Shown: positions 54,601 through 63,225 of the stretch, one piece after another
Layout: the number at the start of each line of letters is the position of its first letter
Numbering within the stretch: position 1 is the stretch's first letter
Source of the DNA: an uncultured Chitinophagaceae bacterium
Lineage (GTDB): Bacteria; Bacteroidota; Bacteroidia; Chitinophagales; Chitinophagaceae
DNA: 64,000 nucleotides
Assembly (NCBI GenBank): GCA_937996595.1
Contig: CALKVC010000094.1
Span: 44,299 to 108,298, forward strand
Reading direction: 5' to 3'
Translations under genes and position numbers: made by a program
Notes under the pieces: generated by a model
Seen by the model: only the letters and a program-made list of their open reading frames with translations
Told to the model about the DNA's origin: nothing
Databases searched by the model: none

Positions 54601-55391
54601 GTTACCCTTTTTATGGATGGGTCAAGCAGTTTCAGGAAGGGCTTTCCTTCCTTATAGGTAAACTCAAATTTCCCTTCCAGGTCATCCTGGAGGCTGTACC
54701 CGTATATCTGCAGCAATTTGTTCTTCTCTTTATCCCAGTTTCGTATGCTGTCGAAATAATGGGGCCCGTAAGCATTCAGCAGTTGCAGGAACAGGAGCGT
54801 TTTGTGTTCGCAGAGCGGGTGCATAGATTCCCCGCACATGCAGGACGTATCAAAACTCCGTTCCTCGTTTTTCTGTATTACTAACGGGAACGATTGTCCG
54901 TTATACACCAGTTCTGCTTCCACCCTTTCATCTGCCGCACTAAGTATGTTGGCCTTAACGGACCTGAGCATGTTTTCCGCTTCTTCGTAAATGGCCGGTG
55001 ACGACAGCATTTTGATCATCTTAAGGTCAATATACTTCATCTTGGCAACCGTATGCAACTGGTTATACTGCAGGTTGGTGTTGCCCAGCATATTCTTGTC
55101 AACCATATCCTGCAGCCTGAAAAGGCCCGCTACCTCATGCCGGCATATCTCTCCCAGGTTGTACGGGCAACTGCAGCGCAGGCTCATCATTTTGGCATCT
55201 GCATACTTTTGTATATACACTTTATAAAAAGTGTTATAGCTGTCGTCTTTCACCCTGAATACGATTCCGCCCATAAGTTCATCGTGTTCAACCAATTCAA
55301 CAGAACCCTGTGAATAGATTTTTTTTCCGCGCCTGATCACCTCATCGGTGCCGTTATTGTAAATGTGCTTGATTATATGTGGTAATGCCAA
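51645..55391 (-). CDS. SWIM zinc-finger/SNF2 family helicase
   Basis: A 1248-residue Swi2/Snf2 ATPase that moves along double-stranded DNA. The N-terminal part has a SWIM zinc finger, CSCPYNLGEICRH (about residues 74-86), and a second similar site, CMCGESMHPLCEH (about 183-195). The helicase core starts about residue 775: Walker A in DDMGLGKTVQAL, a DESQ box in ILDESQAIKN, and the C-terminal motifs KAGGVGLNLTAADYV and DRTHRIGQ. The only candidate start at the conserved N-terminus is TTG; an in-frame stop lies seven codons upstream. Such proteins have been linked to DNA repair or transcription recycling. Confidence 0.93.
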   Translation of the reverse strand: MALPHIIKHIYNNGTDEVIRRGKKIYSQGSVELVEHDELMGGIVFRVKDDSYNTFYKVYIQKYADAKMMSLRCSCPYNLGEICRHEVAGLFRLQDMVDKNMLGNTNLQYNQLHTVAKMKYIDLKMIKMLSSPAIYEEAENMLRSVKANILSAADERVEAELVYNGQSFPLVIQKNEERSFDTSCMCGESMHPLCEHKTLLFLQLLNAYGPHYFDSIRNWDKEKNKLLQIYGYSLQDDLEGKFEFTYKEGKPFLKLLDPSIKRVTPSAVKQPVNFVVPERGTPQVVETAADRKLGIVFNFNAKTYPGFSIDAIQGEADEDNRKYTGKVEALDLTKFVNTESFSEEDKMLFQQVRKLQETEINKYLNRNSPFSGIWENIIHHEGDDLPEETKALITEYLHPKLKKLFEEQERNNFVFLLPEHKPFKTANLVEIEFSSRLISPVFNVQAVNDHYEIVCMVKLGDETVPFGNNECNSSLVYLYDNVLYLWQKPEDVLQAEKFSRQGNIQLTKSNWADKMQKVLLPLTKEYQVAFDKKLVKEIKNVTPDVKLQLLEKGDYLVFQPVFTYNGYDTKAPFKDSITIPDGDKILIIHRNAEAEEKFMNKLENLHSMFTRNDDNNSLVLKGAEVLRNNWFFLFVDAMKEMKIPVYGFEALKNFRFNTARPSTHIHVSSGLDWFDAKVEIEFGEQRVGIADIKRALAGKQSFVQLGDGTLGILPDEWLKRYALLFKVGDGKSDKLRLSRYHMSVIDELYENRDESELSFALDEKFERLREFKNIPEIPAPESLQPILRPYQVSGYQWLSYLNDVGWGGILADDMGLGKTVQALTMLDYFKSINGGLKAIVICPTTLIYNWQNEVKKFTPGLSYHIHHGNARSRSAEELQGHNIIITTYGTLRSDIQLLLKIFFDYVILDESQAIKNPSSKVTRAASLLTAKNRLCMSGTPLQNNTFDIFAQMNFLNPGLLGSVEFFRNEFATPIDKFGEMEQKEHLRKLLYPFILRRTKEQVAKDLPDKTETILFCEMESAQRKIYEAYRNSYREKILGAIDQQGIDKSQLTILQGLMKLRQICDSPAILNEEDKFPNHSIKLDELAREIEENIGEHKALIFSQFLGMLALIKEKLTEQHIPFEYFDGSTTPAERERAIQNFQNNDDCRVFLISLKAGGVGLNLTAADYVYIVDPWWNPAVEQQAIDRTHRIGQTKNIFAYRMICIDTIEDKILQLQEKKKALAKELIADDAGFVKALSKADVEYLFS

Positions 55392-55534
55392 ATTGCAGGG
55401 TCTTTTAAATTAATAGAATATACCTCTTGCGCCTCGTCTGCAGCAGACTGGTTGTTCAGAAAAGGGCAATTTGCAAAAGTAAAGGAAAATATGCGAGCTA
55501 TGAAAATGATTGCCGTGTTTTTTGGCAATGCCAC

Positions 55535-56272
55535 TTATGCTGTACTGTTAAGTAATTTTCCGTCGATGTACCTTGGCAGGGCTTTGGCTGTATCCGGGGT
55601 AAGGCAGAACCTGATATCTTCCTGCAAGCCGAATGAACTGAGCCTGATGAAATGCGAGGCCTGGTTTTTTTCCATGAATCCGTATAAATCTGTTTTTGCC
55701 GTTTGATACAAGCCTTTCGCCATAGCGGATGCATCGCAGTTGATATGGAAGTGTTCGCCAATCCTGTCAATCACCATGCCGGCAAACAGGCTGTCTTCAA
55801 TATTCACCCTGTCTTTCCAGGCTGCACAGGCAAGCACAACAGGTTTGTTACTGCTCACCAAATAATGGCATACCGCACCCAGGTTGGCAAATGAACCGGT
55901 GATGATATCGCCTGCCCCGTTATTCAGTGCCATATGTAATAACCGGGTTCCGTTGGTGGTGGTAAGCACCAGCGTTTGCCCTTCAATGAAATGTCGCGGG
56001 TATTCAAACGGGGAATTGCCGTACTGTAATCCTTCGGCAACTTTACCGTCCCTTTCACCGGCTGTGATGGCGTTGATCATCTTACCAATACGGATGCACT
56101 CAGAAACGCTGTCTACAGGAATGATTGATTTAGCCCCGTTCTCCAGCGCCGTTGCAATGGTTGATGTAGCCCTGAGCACATCAATGATAACCACGATGCT
56201 TTGTGTTACATCATATAAATCAAGCAACAGGGGAGAAAGGCATGTATAGAGTGCCGGTTTTTTCTTGTCCAT
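55535..56272 (-). CDS. comB: 2-phosphosulfolactate phosphatase-like protein (ComB family)
   Basis: ComB dephosphorylates 2-phosphosulfolactate, a step first known from coenzyme M synthesis in methanogens and also found in bacterial sulfolactate metabolism. The 245-residue protein shows the family blocks VVIIDVLRATSTIATALENG, GNSPFEYPRHFIEGQTLVLT and NGTRLLHMA; the Asp/Arg/Thr of DVLRATST are the expected active-site region. No signal peptide. It follows gcvT by 18 bp, suggesting co-transcription, although no link between the two pathways is evident. Phosphosulfolactate synthase (ComA) is not in the window. Confidence 0.9.
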   Translation of the reverse strand: MDKKKPALYTCLSPLLLDLYDVTQSIVVIIDVLRATSTIATALENGAKSIIPVDSVSECIRIGKMINAITAGERDGKVAEGLQYGNSPFEYPRHFIEGQTLVLTTTNGTRLLHMALNNGAGDIITGSFANLGAVCHYLVSSNKPVVLACAAWKDRVNIEDSLFAGMVIDRIGEHFHINCDASAMAKGLYQTAKTDLYGFMEKNQASHFIRLSSFGLQEDIRFCLTPDTAKALPRYIDGKLLNSTA

Positions 56273-56290
56273 TGTTTCTGTTGGTCGTTA

Positions 56291-57376
56291 TTATGCAAAA
56301 GGAATCTTAACCACTTTCGCTTTCAAAGCCGTATTACGTACCTTAACCATGATATCGGTCCCTATGGCAGCATCGGATGTTTTCACGTATCCCATACCGA
56401 TAGCTTTGCCTAAAGACGGTGATTGAGTTCCGGAAGTAACCCTGCCGGTTATGTTTCCGTCTTTGTCCAGTATCTCGTAATCGTGGCGGGCGATGCCCTT
56501 GTCAATCATTTCAAAGCCTACCAGTTTTTTGGTAACGCCTTCCGCTTTCTGTTTTTCATACAGGGCTTTCGAAGTAAAATCTTTCGTGAATTTTGTTATC
56601 CATCCCAGCCCGGCTTCCAGCGGAGAAGTGGTATCGTCAATATCATTTCCATACAGGCAAAAGCCCATTTCCAAACGCAGGGTATCCCTGGCTCCCAGGC
56701 CAACCGGCTTGATGCCTTCTGCTGCGCCTGCCTTGAAAATAGCGTTCCATACCAGGTCAGCCGCATTGTCCTTGTCTTCAAAATATATCTCTACGCCCCC
56801 GGCGCCCGTATAACCGGTGGCGCTGATGAGCACATTGTCTACACCCGCAAACCGGCCCTTGCTGAACGTGTAATATTTTAAATTTAGTATATCCACTTCC
56901 GTTAGTGGCTGCAGTATTTTGGTAGCCAGCGGGCCCTGGATGGCCAGCAGGCAGGTTTTATCTGAAATGTTGTGCAGCTCTGCGCCCGAATGGTTGTGGG
57001 CAACAATCCAGTTCCAGTCTTTATCTATGTTGCCTGCATTTACCACCAGCATGTATGCATTGTTTTCTTCCAGGCAATATACCAGCAGGTCGTCTACAAT
57101 ACCGCCTTCTTTATTCGGCATGCAACTGTATTGTGCTTTTCCGGCGGTTAGTTTTGCCGCGTCATTGGTGGTTATGCGCTGTATCAGGTCGAGGGCTTGC
57201 GGACCTTTCACAATGAATTCGCCCATATGGCTCACGTCAAATACACCGGCTTTGTTTCGTACCGTTGCATGTTCATCATTGATACCTGAATAGGAGATAG
57301 GCATGTTGAATCCGGCAAAGCCGGCCATTTTTGCGCCCAGGGCGATATGTTTTTCGGTAAAGGGTGTATGCTTCAT
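56291..57376 (-). CDS. gcvT: Aminomethyltransferase (glycine cleavage T protein)
   Basis: T protein of the glycine cleavage system; transfers the methylene group from the H-protein-bound intermediate to tetrahydrofolate. The 361 residues include the folate-binding family blocks [19 protein letters not shown] and [20 protein letters not shown], with [20 protein letters not shown] toward the middle. Start ATG 57376, with an exact -7 box 17 bp upstream. gcvH and gcvP are not adjacent. comB follows. Confidence 0.96.
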   Translation of the reverse strand: MKHTPFTEKHIALGAKMAGFAGFNMPISYSGINDEHATVRNKAGVFDVSHMGEFIVKGPQALDLIQRITTNDAAKLTAGKAQYSCMPNKEGGIVDDLLVYCLEENNAYMLVVNAGNIDKDWNWIVAHNHSGAELHNISDKTCLLAIQGPLATKILQPLTEVDILNLKYYTFSKGRFAGVDNVLISATGYTGAGGVEIYFEDKDNAADLVWNAIFKAGAAEGIKPVGLGARDTLRLEMGFCLYGNDIDDTTSPLEAGLGWITKFTKDFTSKALYEKQKAEGVTKKLVGFEMIDKGIARHDYEILDKDGNITGRVTSGTQSPSLGKAIGMGYVKTSDAAIGTDIMVKVRNTALKAKVVKIPFA

Positions 57377-57393
57377 CTGCTGTTTTTAGTTGG

Positions 57394-57401
57394 CAAATGT
57401 A
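57394..57401 (-). promoter_or_regulatory. -7 promoter box of gcvT-comB
   Basis: TACATTTG on the minus strand, exact match. No TTG partner at consensus distance; leader about 11 nt. No glycine riboswitch seen in this short leader. Confidence 0.45.
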
Positions 57402-57493
57402 AATTAAAATAATGGCATGGATGCATGAAGCTCTGCCAGTAACTTTCAAAATAAATCCCCGATTGCATCAAAAACTAATAACACATACTGCAA

Positions 57494-57640
57494 ATGAAAA
57501 AACTGACAACATATGAGTTTTCAAAGATGAGGGAACAGAATTTGAGTTTACAGCAGTATGAACGCTTAATCAGGGTTTTTCCGGCATTGGAGGTAATTAT
57601 GGCAAGGCCGGCTCCGATGTATTTCGGAGCTGTCTTTTTT
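57494..57640 (+). ncRNA. Possible small RNA ending in an intrinsic terminator
   Basis: A 62-codon frame from 57494 (MKKLTTYEFSKMREQNLSLQ) runs through a strong terminator at 57611-57640, so a message ending there would lack the stop codon. A small untranslated or leader-type transcript explains this better. No promoter match found. Confidence 0.3.
57611..57640 (+). terminator. Intrinsic terminator
   Basis: Stem GCTCCGA/TCGGAGC with a six-base loop, followed by TGTCTTTTTT. Confidence 0.65.
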
Positions 57641-57682
57641 GGTTACATAATAAGACACGCAAAATTGACACCAGGCTTTTAG

Positions 57683-57990
57683 AAAGTGATTAGATTTTAA
57701 AGTATTGTGCAATTAGATTGTCTGTTTTTCATACTATTCCTTTTCAATTGTGTTTTGTCCCTTTTTGCTTGCCCAAAAACGGACCCAAAAAGGGCCCCCG
57801 CAATCGATATACAGCCCGATTGCGGGAAGGAGCTTTAATCACCTTTAGTTCTTCGGTAGCATCAACTTCAGTAATTCTACTCTTTGAACAGAAACATTAA
57901 AAGCTTTCTGTCACTTTCATTTTGATTAATGATTTTTTAAATGCACAACGCGTTAAAAATATATCATTCTTTTGTTAATCATTTGCATAA
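57683..57990. other. Gene-free spacer with a strong hairpin
   Basis: A perfect 10-bp stem (CCCGCAATCG at 57797-57806, CGATTGCGGG at 57817-57826) with a 10-base loop, without a T-tract. Preceded by CCCTTTTTGC and CAAAAAGGG, which can also pair. No supported gene. Confidence 0.45.
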
Positions 57991-58021
57991 AACAAAAAAA
58001 CCGCTGATTGCTCAACGGTTT
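57991..58021 (-). terminator. Rho-independent terminator of rho
   Basis: On the minus strand AAACCGTTGA pairs with TCAGCGGTTT (one G-U) around a GCAA tetraloop, followed by TTTTTGTTTT. It lies 26 bp after the rho stop. Confidence 0.8.
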
Positions 58022-58046
58022 GAATATATTTTAATCAGTATTTCCT

Positions 58047-59675
58047 TTATCCGTTCATGCTGGTAAGGAACTCGGCATTGTCCTTGGTTCCTTTCATGTT
58101 TTTCAGCAGGGTGTTCAGGGCTTCTTCGGGGTTCATATCGGCCATATGCTTGCGCAATACCCACATGCGCTGGAATGTATCCTTATCAAGTAAGAGGTCG
58201 TCGCGGCGGGTAGACGAAGAAACAATATCGATGGCCGGGTAAATACGCCTGTTAGACAGTTTACGTTCCAGTTGCAGTTCCATATTACCGGTTCCCTTGA
58301 ATTCCTCAAATATCACTTCATCCATCTTGCTGCCGGTATCTACCAGGGCCGTGGCAATGATGGTAAGCGAGCCACCGAATTCTATTTTACGGGCTGCCCC
58401 GAAAAACTGTTTGGGTTTCTGCATGGCGTTGGCTTCCACACCACCCGATAACACTTTACCGGATGAAGGCGCCACCGTATTATGCGCCCTGGCCAGCCTG
58501 GTGATGGAGTCGAGCAGTATCACCACATCGTGTCCGCATTCTACCAGCCTTTTTGCTTTTTGCAAAGCCATGGTGCTTACCTTCACGTGTTTCTCAGCCG
58601 GTTCGTCAAAGGTAGAAGCTATCACTTCTGCTTTTACGCTGCGTTCCATATCGGTAACCTCTTCGGGCCTTTCATCTACCAGTACAATCATCAGGTAACA
58701 TTCCGGATGGTTTTCGGCGATGGCATTGGCCAGTTCTTTCAGCAACATGGTCTTACCGGTTTTTGGCTGCGCAACAATCAGCCCGCGCTGCCCTTTACCA
58801 ATCGGGGTAAACAGGTCCATGATCCGGGTACTGTAATTATCCGACTTGGTAGTGAGTTCCAGTTTTTCAAAAGGAAACAACGGAGTGAGGTAATCAAACG
58901 GAACTCGGTCCCTTACTTCTTCGGGGCTTTTGCCGTTGATGGTTTCCACCTTCAATAACGCAAAATATTTTTCGCCTTCTTTGGGAGGGCGTACAGAACC
59001 GTATACGGTATCGCCGGTTTTTAAACCGAATAATTTTATCTGGGAGGGAGAAACATAAATATCATCAGGAGAAGAAAGGTAATTATAATCGCTGCTGCGT
59101 AAAAAACCATACCCGTCGGGCATCATTTCCAATACACCTTCGCCCAGTACCACGCCATCAAATTCTATGTTGAATGCCGGCTGCTGTTCTTTGCGCTGGT
59201 GAAATTGCTTGTGTTCCCTGCCTGCGGTTTTTTCCGGTTCTTCCATCATTATTTCCGGCTGCTGAATATCTTCCTGCTGAAGCATCTGCGCTATGGCCGG
59301 AGGCACACTGCTTTCCTCATCGGTTATGGGAAGCAGTTCTTCTTCTTCCTCATTCTCCATCTCGGGCTTGCCTTTTTTTACCGGCTTTTTTTCAGGCTCA
59401 GCTTTGCGGTGTTTGGGTGCCGCTTCTTTCTTTTGCGTTTCCTCACTGCTGCTTTCTGCCGGTTCTGATGCCGTGGCGCCTTTTACAATTCTTTTGCGTT
59501 TTGGTTTTTCACCCTGTGGTGATTTCTTTTCGTCTGCCATTTTTGATTGTTTATCCATGATAGCATCAACCAGGTCATGCTTATTCATTTTCCGGTGGTT
59601 GGGGATGCCGATCTGTTCTGCTATGTCAAGCAATTCGGGAACGAGCAGTTCGTTCAACTGTGAAATAGTGTACAT
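58047..59675 (-). CDS. rho: Transcription termination factor Rho
   Basis: Hexameric RNA-dependent ATPase. The 542-residue protein has an N-terminal Rho_N domain (residues 1-40), then a long charged insert rich in Lys, Glu and Pro (about 45-170) typical of Bacteroidota Rho. The RNA-binding cold-shock-like part follows ([20 protein letters not shown]). The ATPase part has Walker [16 protein letters not shown] and [13 protein letters not shown] Walker B ([20 protein letters not shown]). Its own message ends in a clear intrinsic terminator. Confidence 0.97.
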   Translation of the reverse strand: MYTISQLNELLVPELLDIAEQIGIPNHRKMNKHDLVDAIMDKQSKMADEKKSPQGEKPKRKRIVKGATASEPAESSSEETQKKEAAPKHRKAEPEKKPVKKGKPEMENEEEEELLPITDEESSVPPAIAQMLQQEDIQQPEIMMEEPEKTAGREHKQFHQRKEQQPAFNIEFDGVVLGEGVLEMMPDGYGFLRSSDYNYLSSPDDIYVSPSQIKLFGLKTGDTVYGSVRPPKEGEKYFALLKVETINGKSPEEVRDRVPFDYLTPLFPFEKLELTTKSDNYSTRIMDLFTPIGKGQRGLIVAQPKTGKTMLLKELANAIAENHPECYLMIVLVDERPEEVTDMERSVKAEVIASTFDEPAEKHVKVSTMALQKAKRLVECGHDVVILLDSITRLARAHNTVAPSSGKVLSGGVEANAMQKPKQFFGAARKIEFGGSLTIIATALVDTGSKMDEVIFEEFKGTGNMELQLERKLSNRRIYPAIDIVSSSTRRDDLLLDKDTFQRMWVLRKHMADMNPEEALNTLLKNMKGTKDNAEFLTSMNG

Positions 59676-59949
59676 AAAATATTAGAAGATGCGTTTTTCA
59701 AAAATCCCGTCTTAGTGTTCTGTAAAATTTGAAGTTGAAATTTTGCTGATGGAAGTGGTTGAATTGCTGAAGGAATATGACTTAGGATAATCTTCCCAAC
59801 CTTTTCCGCTGCAATGATACGCAGATTTTGAATAATAAAAGAATTTTTTGGCAATTTCTTACCAAAACCCCCGCTGCTTTAACAAGCAAGAGCCGCTGCA
59901 GGTAAGGGATTTTGCCGTATTTTTATAAAAACGGCCCTGCGCAGCATCT

Positions 59950-60366
59950 ATGGAAACGGTTATCCTTGCTTCATTTGACAATTATTTTTCTGCCAATATC
60001 CTGTTAAGCAGGATGCAGCAGGCTGGCATCCCCTGTTATTTAAAAGATGAATACACGGTAACCATCGACCCCATCCTAAGCAATGCCATCGGCGGTATAA
60101 AACTGGCCGTGCCTGAACCATATGCAGAAGAAGCAACCGCCTTATTAAAGCAGTTTGAAGAAGACGCCCTTCATGCGGCCACCTGCCCCAAATGCAACGG
60201 AAACAATATTACGCTTATATCCAAACCCGGACCGGCCAATGTTATTACAGCCATCTTAACCTGGCTTTTTTCAAGCTATGCCGTAGCCCCGGTTAATATA
60301 TACCAGTGCCGCGATTGCGGGTATGAATCGGAAACCCTGCCGGAAAACAACGCTCTATATAACTGA
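59950..60366 (+). CDS. DUF2007 signal-transducer-like protein with zinc ribbon
   Basis: A 138-residue protein. The N-terminal half, ETVILASFDNYFSANILLSR and AGIPCYLKDE, fits the DUF2007 fold related to GlnB. The C-terminal half has two Cys pairs, CPKC and CRDC, likely a zinc ribbon, separated by a hydrophobic stretch (VITAILTWLFSSYAVAPVNI) that may be a membrane helix. Function unknown. Stands alone, divergent from rho. Confidence 0.85.
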   Translation: METVILASFDNYFSANILLSRMQQAGIPCYLKDEYTVTIDPILSNAIGGIKLAVPEPYAEEATALLKQFEEDALHAATCPKCNGNNITLISKPGPANVITAILTWLFSSYAVAPVNIYQCRDCGYESETLPENNALYN

Positions 60367-60496
60367 GGCGGGTAATAGCTGTTTTGTGAATTTTGATTGA
60401 TTTTGATGTTCCGGTGTTGTCGGCAATACACAGAGAAATCACAATAAATGTAACTTTCATACTGCTTAAAGCGTATTACTTTGACAAACCCCGAAT

Positions 60497-61753
60497 ATGA
60501 CAAAATTTATTTCCTTAATTATTCTTACTTCCTTTTTGATTTCTTGCGGAACAACGAACCAAAAATATTCAGAAGAGTTTATAAAAACACAAAATGAATT
60601 AACTGAAAAACTCACCGCAATTAGTAAAGAAACAGATTTTAATGGCTTTGGGGTTGCTCTAACAAACGACAAGGAAGTTCTTTATAAAAATGGTTTTGGT
60701 ATAGCTAATATTGACCCTAAACAGGATTATACAGAAAACACTATTCAAAATATTGCTTCTGTTTCAAAAACTTTTATAGGGATTGCCATTCTTAAAGCGC
60801 AGGAATTAGGCAAACTAACATTGGATGACCCAATAAATAAATACCTGCCATTCAACGTATTTAATCCAGGGTTTCCTGAAATACCAATTACAATCAGACA
60901 CCTGGTAACACATACTTCTTCAATAATTGATGGCAAGGCTTATCTGGAAAAAACAATTGTATTAAAAGACACAAATAATCTGGCCAGCAATTTAAAAATA
61001 GATATTTCCCCAACTCATTTTAACCCACCATCAGCAAAAATATCTATGGAAGCATTTTTAACCAATGTTCTTAATACGAATGGAAAATGGTATTTGAAAG
61101 ACGGTTTTTCCGAAAAGAAACCCGGAGAAATTTATGAATATTCAAATGTTGGTGCCACTCTTGCCGCTTTGGTCTTAGAGAAAGCAACAGGAATTGGTTA
61201 CGATACATTTACAACACAATATATTTTAGAACCATTGAAAATGACAGCTTCAGGCTGGAATTTTAATTCCATTGACTTCTCAAAATATACGCATACCTAT
61301 CAAAACAAAACGACAGCTTATCCTTACTACTCATTAAACACATATCCAGATGGCGGATTGCTGACAACAGCAGCTGATATGAGTAAATATATTTGTGAGC
61401 TCTTAAAAGGTTTTACAGGAAACGGCACTTTGCTGAACAAAGACAGTTATAAAGAATATTTTACGCCACAACTGAAAGCGGAAAATTTTATTGATCGTGA
61501 CACAAGTGAATTTGGAGATTACAACATTGGAATTACAATGAGTTTTGGACCAACAGGAAACTTTGGACATTTTGGCGGCGACCCGGGTTTGTTTTCAGTA
61601 ATTTACTTTGACAAAGAAAAGAAGACAGGCAAATTCTATATAACAAATACAGACGACAACGGTGCTGCGACAGGAAAATTTCACGGAAAAATTGTAGGGC
61701 TTCTTGACGAATATGCTGTAAAGCTTGACCGTTTAAGCAAAGCGAAGAATTAG
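60497..61753 (+). CDS. Beta-lactamase-family serine hydrolase lipoprotein
   Basis: Class C beta-lactamase/penicillin-binding-protein fold, 418 residues. Lipoprotein signal with lipobox FLISC (Cys17). The catalytic SxxK is SVSK (ASVSKTFIGIAILKA), the YxN is YSN (YEYSNVGATLAALVL) and the third motif is HFGG. All three motifs are present, so it should be an active D-Ala-D-Ala peptidase, esterase or beta-lactamase-like enzyme. The gene is distinctly AT-rich with AAA/ATT codon preference unlike its neighbours, and it is followed by a cruciform at 61763-61860. Probably acquired. Confidence 0.92.
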   Translation: MTKFISLIILTSFLISCGTTNQKYSEEFIKTQNELTEKLTAISKETDFNGFGVALTNDKEVLYKNGFGIANIDPKQDYTENTIQNIASVSKTFIGIAILKAQELGKLTLDDPINKYLPFNVFNPGFPEIPITIRHLVTHTSSIIDGKAYLEKTIVLKDTNNLASNLKIDISPTHFNPPSAKISMEAFLTNVLNTNGKWYLKDGFSEKKPGEIYEYSNVGATLAALVLEKATGIGYDTFTTQYILEPLKMTASGWNFNSIDFSKYTHTYQNKTTAYPYYSLNTYPDGGLLTTAADMSKYICELLKGFTGNGTLLNKDSYKEYFTPQLKAENFIDRDTSEFGDYNIGITMSFGPTGNFGHFGGDPGLFSVIYFDKEKKTGKFYITNTDDNGAATGKFHGKIVGLLDEYAVKLDRLSKAKN

Positions 61754-61762
61754 TACTGCCAG

Positions 61763-61860
61763 CAACAGCGTATTTGCAAAACTTCAGCTACCGGCCGGAT
61801 AAGTCCTGAATCCCCCGCTTTGCAAATACATTTCGCCGGCCGCACGCGCTGATTCTGTTA
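61763..61860. other. Nested inverted repeat after the serine hydrolase
   Basis: TATTTGCAAA (61771-61780) and TTTGCAAATA (61819-61828) are exact complements. Outside them CAACAGCG and the CTGTTA near 61855-61860 can pair with mismatches, and ACCGGCCGG faces CGCCGGCC. The whole is an imperfect cruciform of about 95 bases. It recalls attC sites of integron cassettes, but the RYYYAAC/GTTRRRY cores do not match. Confidence 0.4.
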
Positions 61861-61947
61861 GAACTGCAAATACCCGTATCCGTTACCCTGTATATTTGCT
61901 GCAAAACGGAAAGCTGTAATTGAAGTGCGGGGTTCTGTAAAAGAAGT

Positions 61948-63222
61948 CTATTTCCATACATAATATAACACCCCCTGCAGGTCATCTGTAAAAAAGAACG
62001 AATGATCGTCTTTCATTAAGATATCACAGGGCCTGCCATGGCGGTCAGCCTCCGTTTTACCTGTTAAAAAACCGGTAACAATTTCTGTGTATGTATTATC
62101 GCTTCCGATCCTTACAATTGAATTGCCGCGTTGCCTCCAAACACTGGTACTACCGTGCAGGCATACCAACACGCTGTTTAGCAAAAGCGGATCACGGAAG
62201 CCTTTGAAATACTCAAAACCAAGCGGGGCGCTATGTGCTTTAAATCCCACAAAAGCCACCGGCGGTTTTTTAACCCATGATGGCCGGGAAGAATCTTTAA
62301 ACTGCTCATCGGCATAAATCTGCTGCCTGTACTGATAATAATAAGGCCAGCCATAATAGCCGTTCTTTTCAATTTGCTGAAACAGGTCTTCCGGTTTATC
62401 CGGCCCAATCAGGTCTCTGCCCATGCCGGTTGCCCACAATTGGTTGCCAATCCATTTGATGGCAACTGAATTCCTGAGCCCGCGGGCAAAATAAGTTACC
62501 TTTTTTCCGTCAGGGTCCATTTCTAAAATACTGGCCCTTATCTCTTCTTTTTCCACACAGGCATTACAGCTGCTGCCGATGCTTACATACAATTTATCGT
62601 TATGAAAGGCCATGCTCCTGGTAAGGTGCCAGCCGCCGTACTTATATCCCAAACCGTAATCCGGGAGCCTGATGATAACCTGCCCGGTATCTGCCGGCTG
62701 CTGCATGCCCGGCGTATACGCATACCTGTTAATACGGCCGGTTTCTGCCACATACAGGTACCCTTTGTAAAAGGCAACCTGGTTCGGGTTATGAAGGCCT
62801 TCCAGGAAAGTGGACTGCTTATCAAATTTCTTTGCCGTATCATTCCAGTTTTCAAAAACCAGAACCCGCCCTTTGTGGTTATCGCTCCTGTCGTGCATAT
62901 CGGTTGCAAACAACCTGCCATCGGGGCTCCATGATAAAAACCGAAACCGCTTTAATCCTTCAGCCGCAATACTAATATTATAGCCTTCCGGTATTTGTAA
63001 TGTAAATGAATCGCTGTTGGATAAGCGGATTACAGCCGGTTTCAGTTTAACCGGCTGCTGCCCGGTAAACAGGCTGTCTGCCTGCTGTTGTGGCAGCTCA
63101 TTTGCCGAAACCGAATCCTCCTGTTCGGCTGCAGGTATGCTGTCATTCTTATCATTTGAACCGGGTACAGGCTGGCTGTTGCAGGCCATAAACAACATAC
63201 ATAATGATACGATACGGAGCAT
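61948..63222 (-). CDS. PQQ-dependent sugar (sorbosone) dehydrogenase-like lipoprotein
   Basis: Lipoprotein (signal CMLFMAC, Cys14) with a Ser/Asp/Glu-rich linker, then a beta-propeller of the sorbosone/glucose dehydrogenase family. Landmarks: LSWSPDGRLFATDMHDR, GLHNPNQVAFYKGYLYVAET and ARGLRNSVAIKWIGNQLWAT, with FFFTDDLQGVLYYVWK at the end. It would oxidise aldoses in the periplasm and pass electrons to a quinone or cytochrome. PQQ synthesis genes are not in the window. 424 residues; ATG start three bases beyond the upstream gene. Confidence 0.88.
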   Translation of the reverse strand: MLRIVSLCMLFMACNSQPVPGSNDKNDSIPAAEQEDSVSANELPQQQADSLFTGQQPVKLKPAVIRLSNSDSFTLQIPEGYNISIAAEGLKRFRFLSWSPDGRLFATDMHDRSDNHKGRVLVFENWNDTAKKFDKQSTFLEGLHNPNQVAFYKGYLYVAETGRINRYAYTPGMQQPADTGQVIIRLPDYGLGYKYGGWHLTRSMAFHNDKLYVSIGSSCNACVEKEEIRASILEMDPDGKKVTYFARGLRNSVAIKWIGNQLWATGMGRDLIGPDKPEDLFQQIEKNGYYGWPYYYQYRQQIYADEQFKDSSRPSWVKKPPVAFVGFKAHSAPLGFEYFKGFRDPLLLNSVLVCLHGSTSVWRQRGNSIVRIGSDNTYTEIVTGFLTGKTEADRHGRPCDILMKDDHSFFFTDDLQGVLYYVWK

Positions 63223-63225
63223 TGG

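Noticed and set aside
57377..57493. Glycine riboswitch before gcvT
   Set aside because: The predicted leader is only about 11 nt and no tandem aptamer pattern is visible.
57718..57900. 60-codon plus-strand frame in the gcvT-rho spacer
   Set aside because: It spans a strong hairpin and has no family features, promoter or conserved start.
61763..61860. True integron attC site
   Set aside because: The AAC and GTT ends are present, but the neighbouring bases do not fit the RYYYAAC/GTTRRRY cores and no integrase is in the window; kept only as cassette-like.
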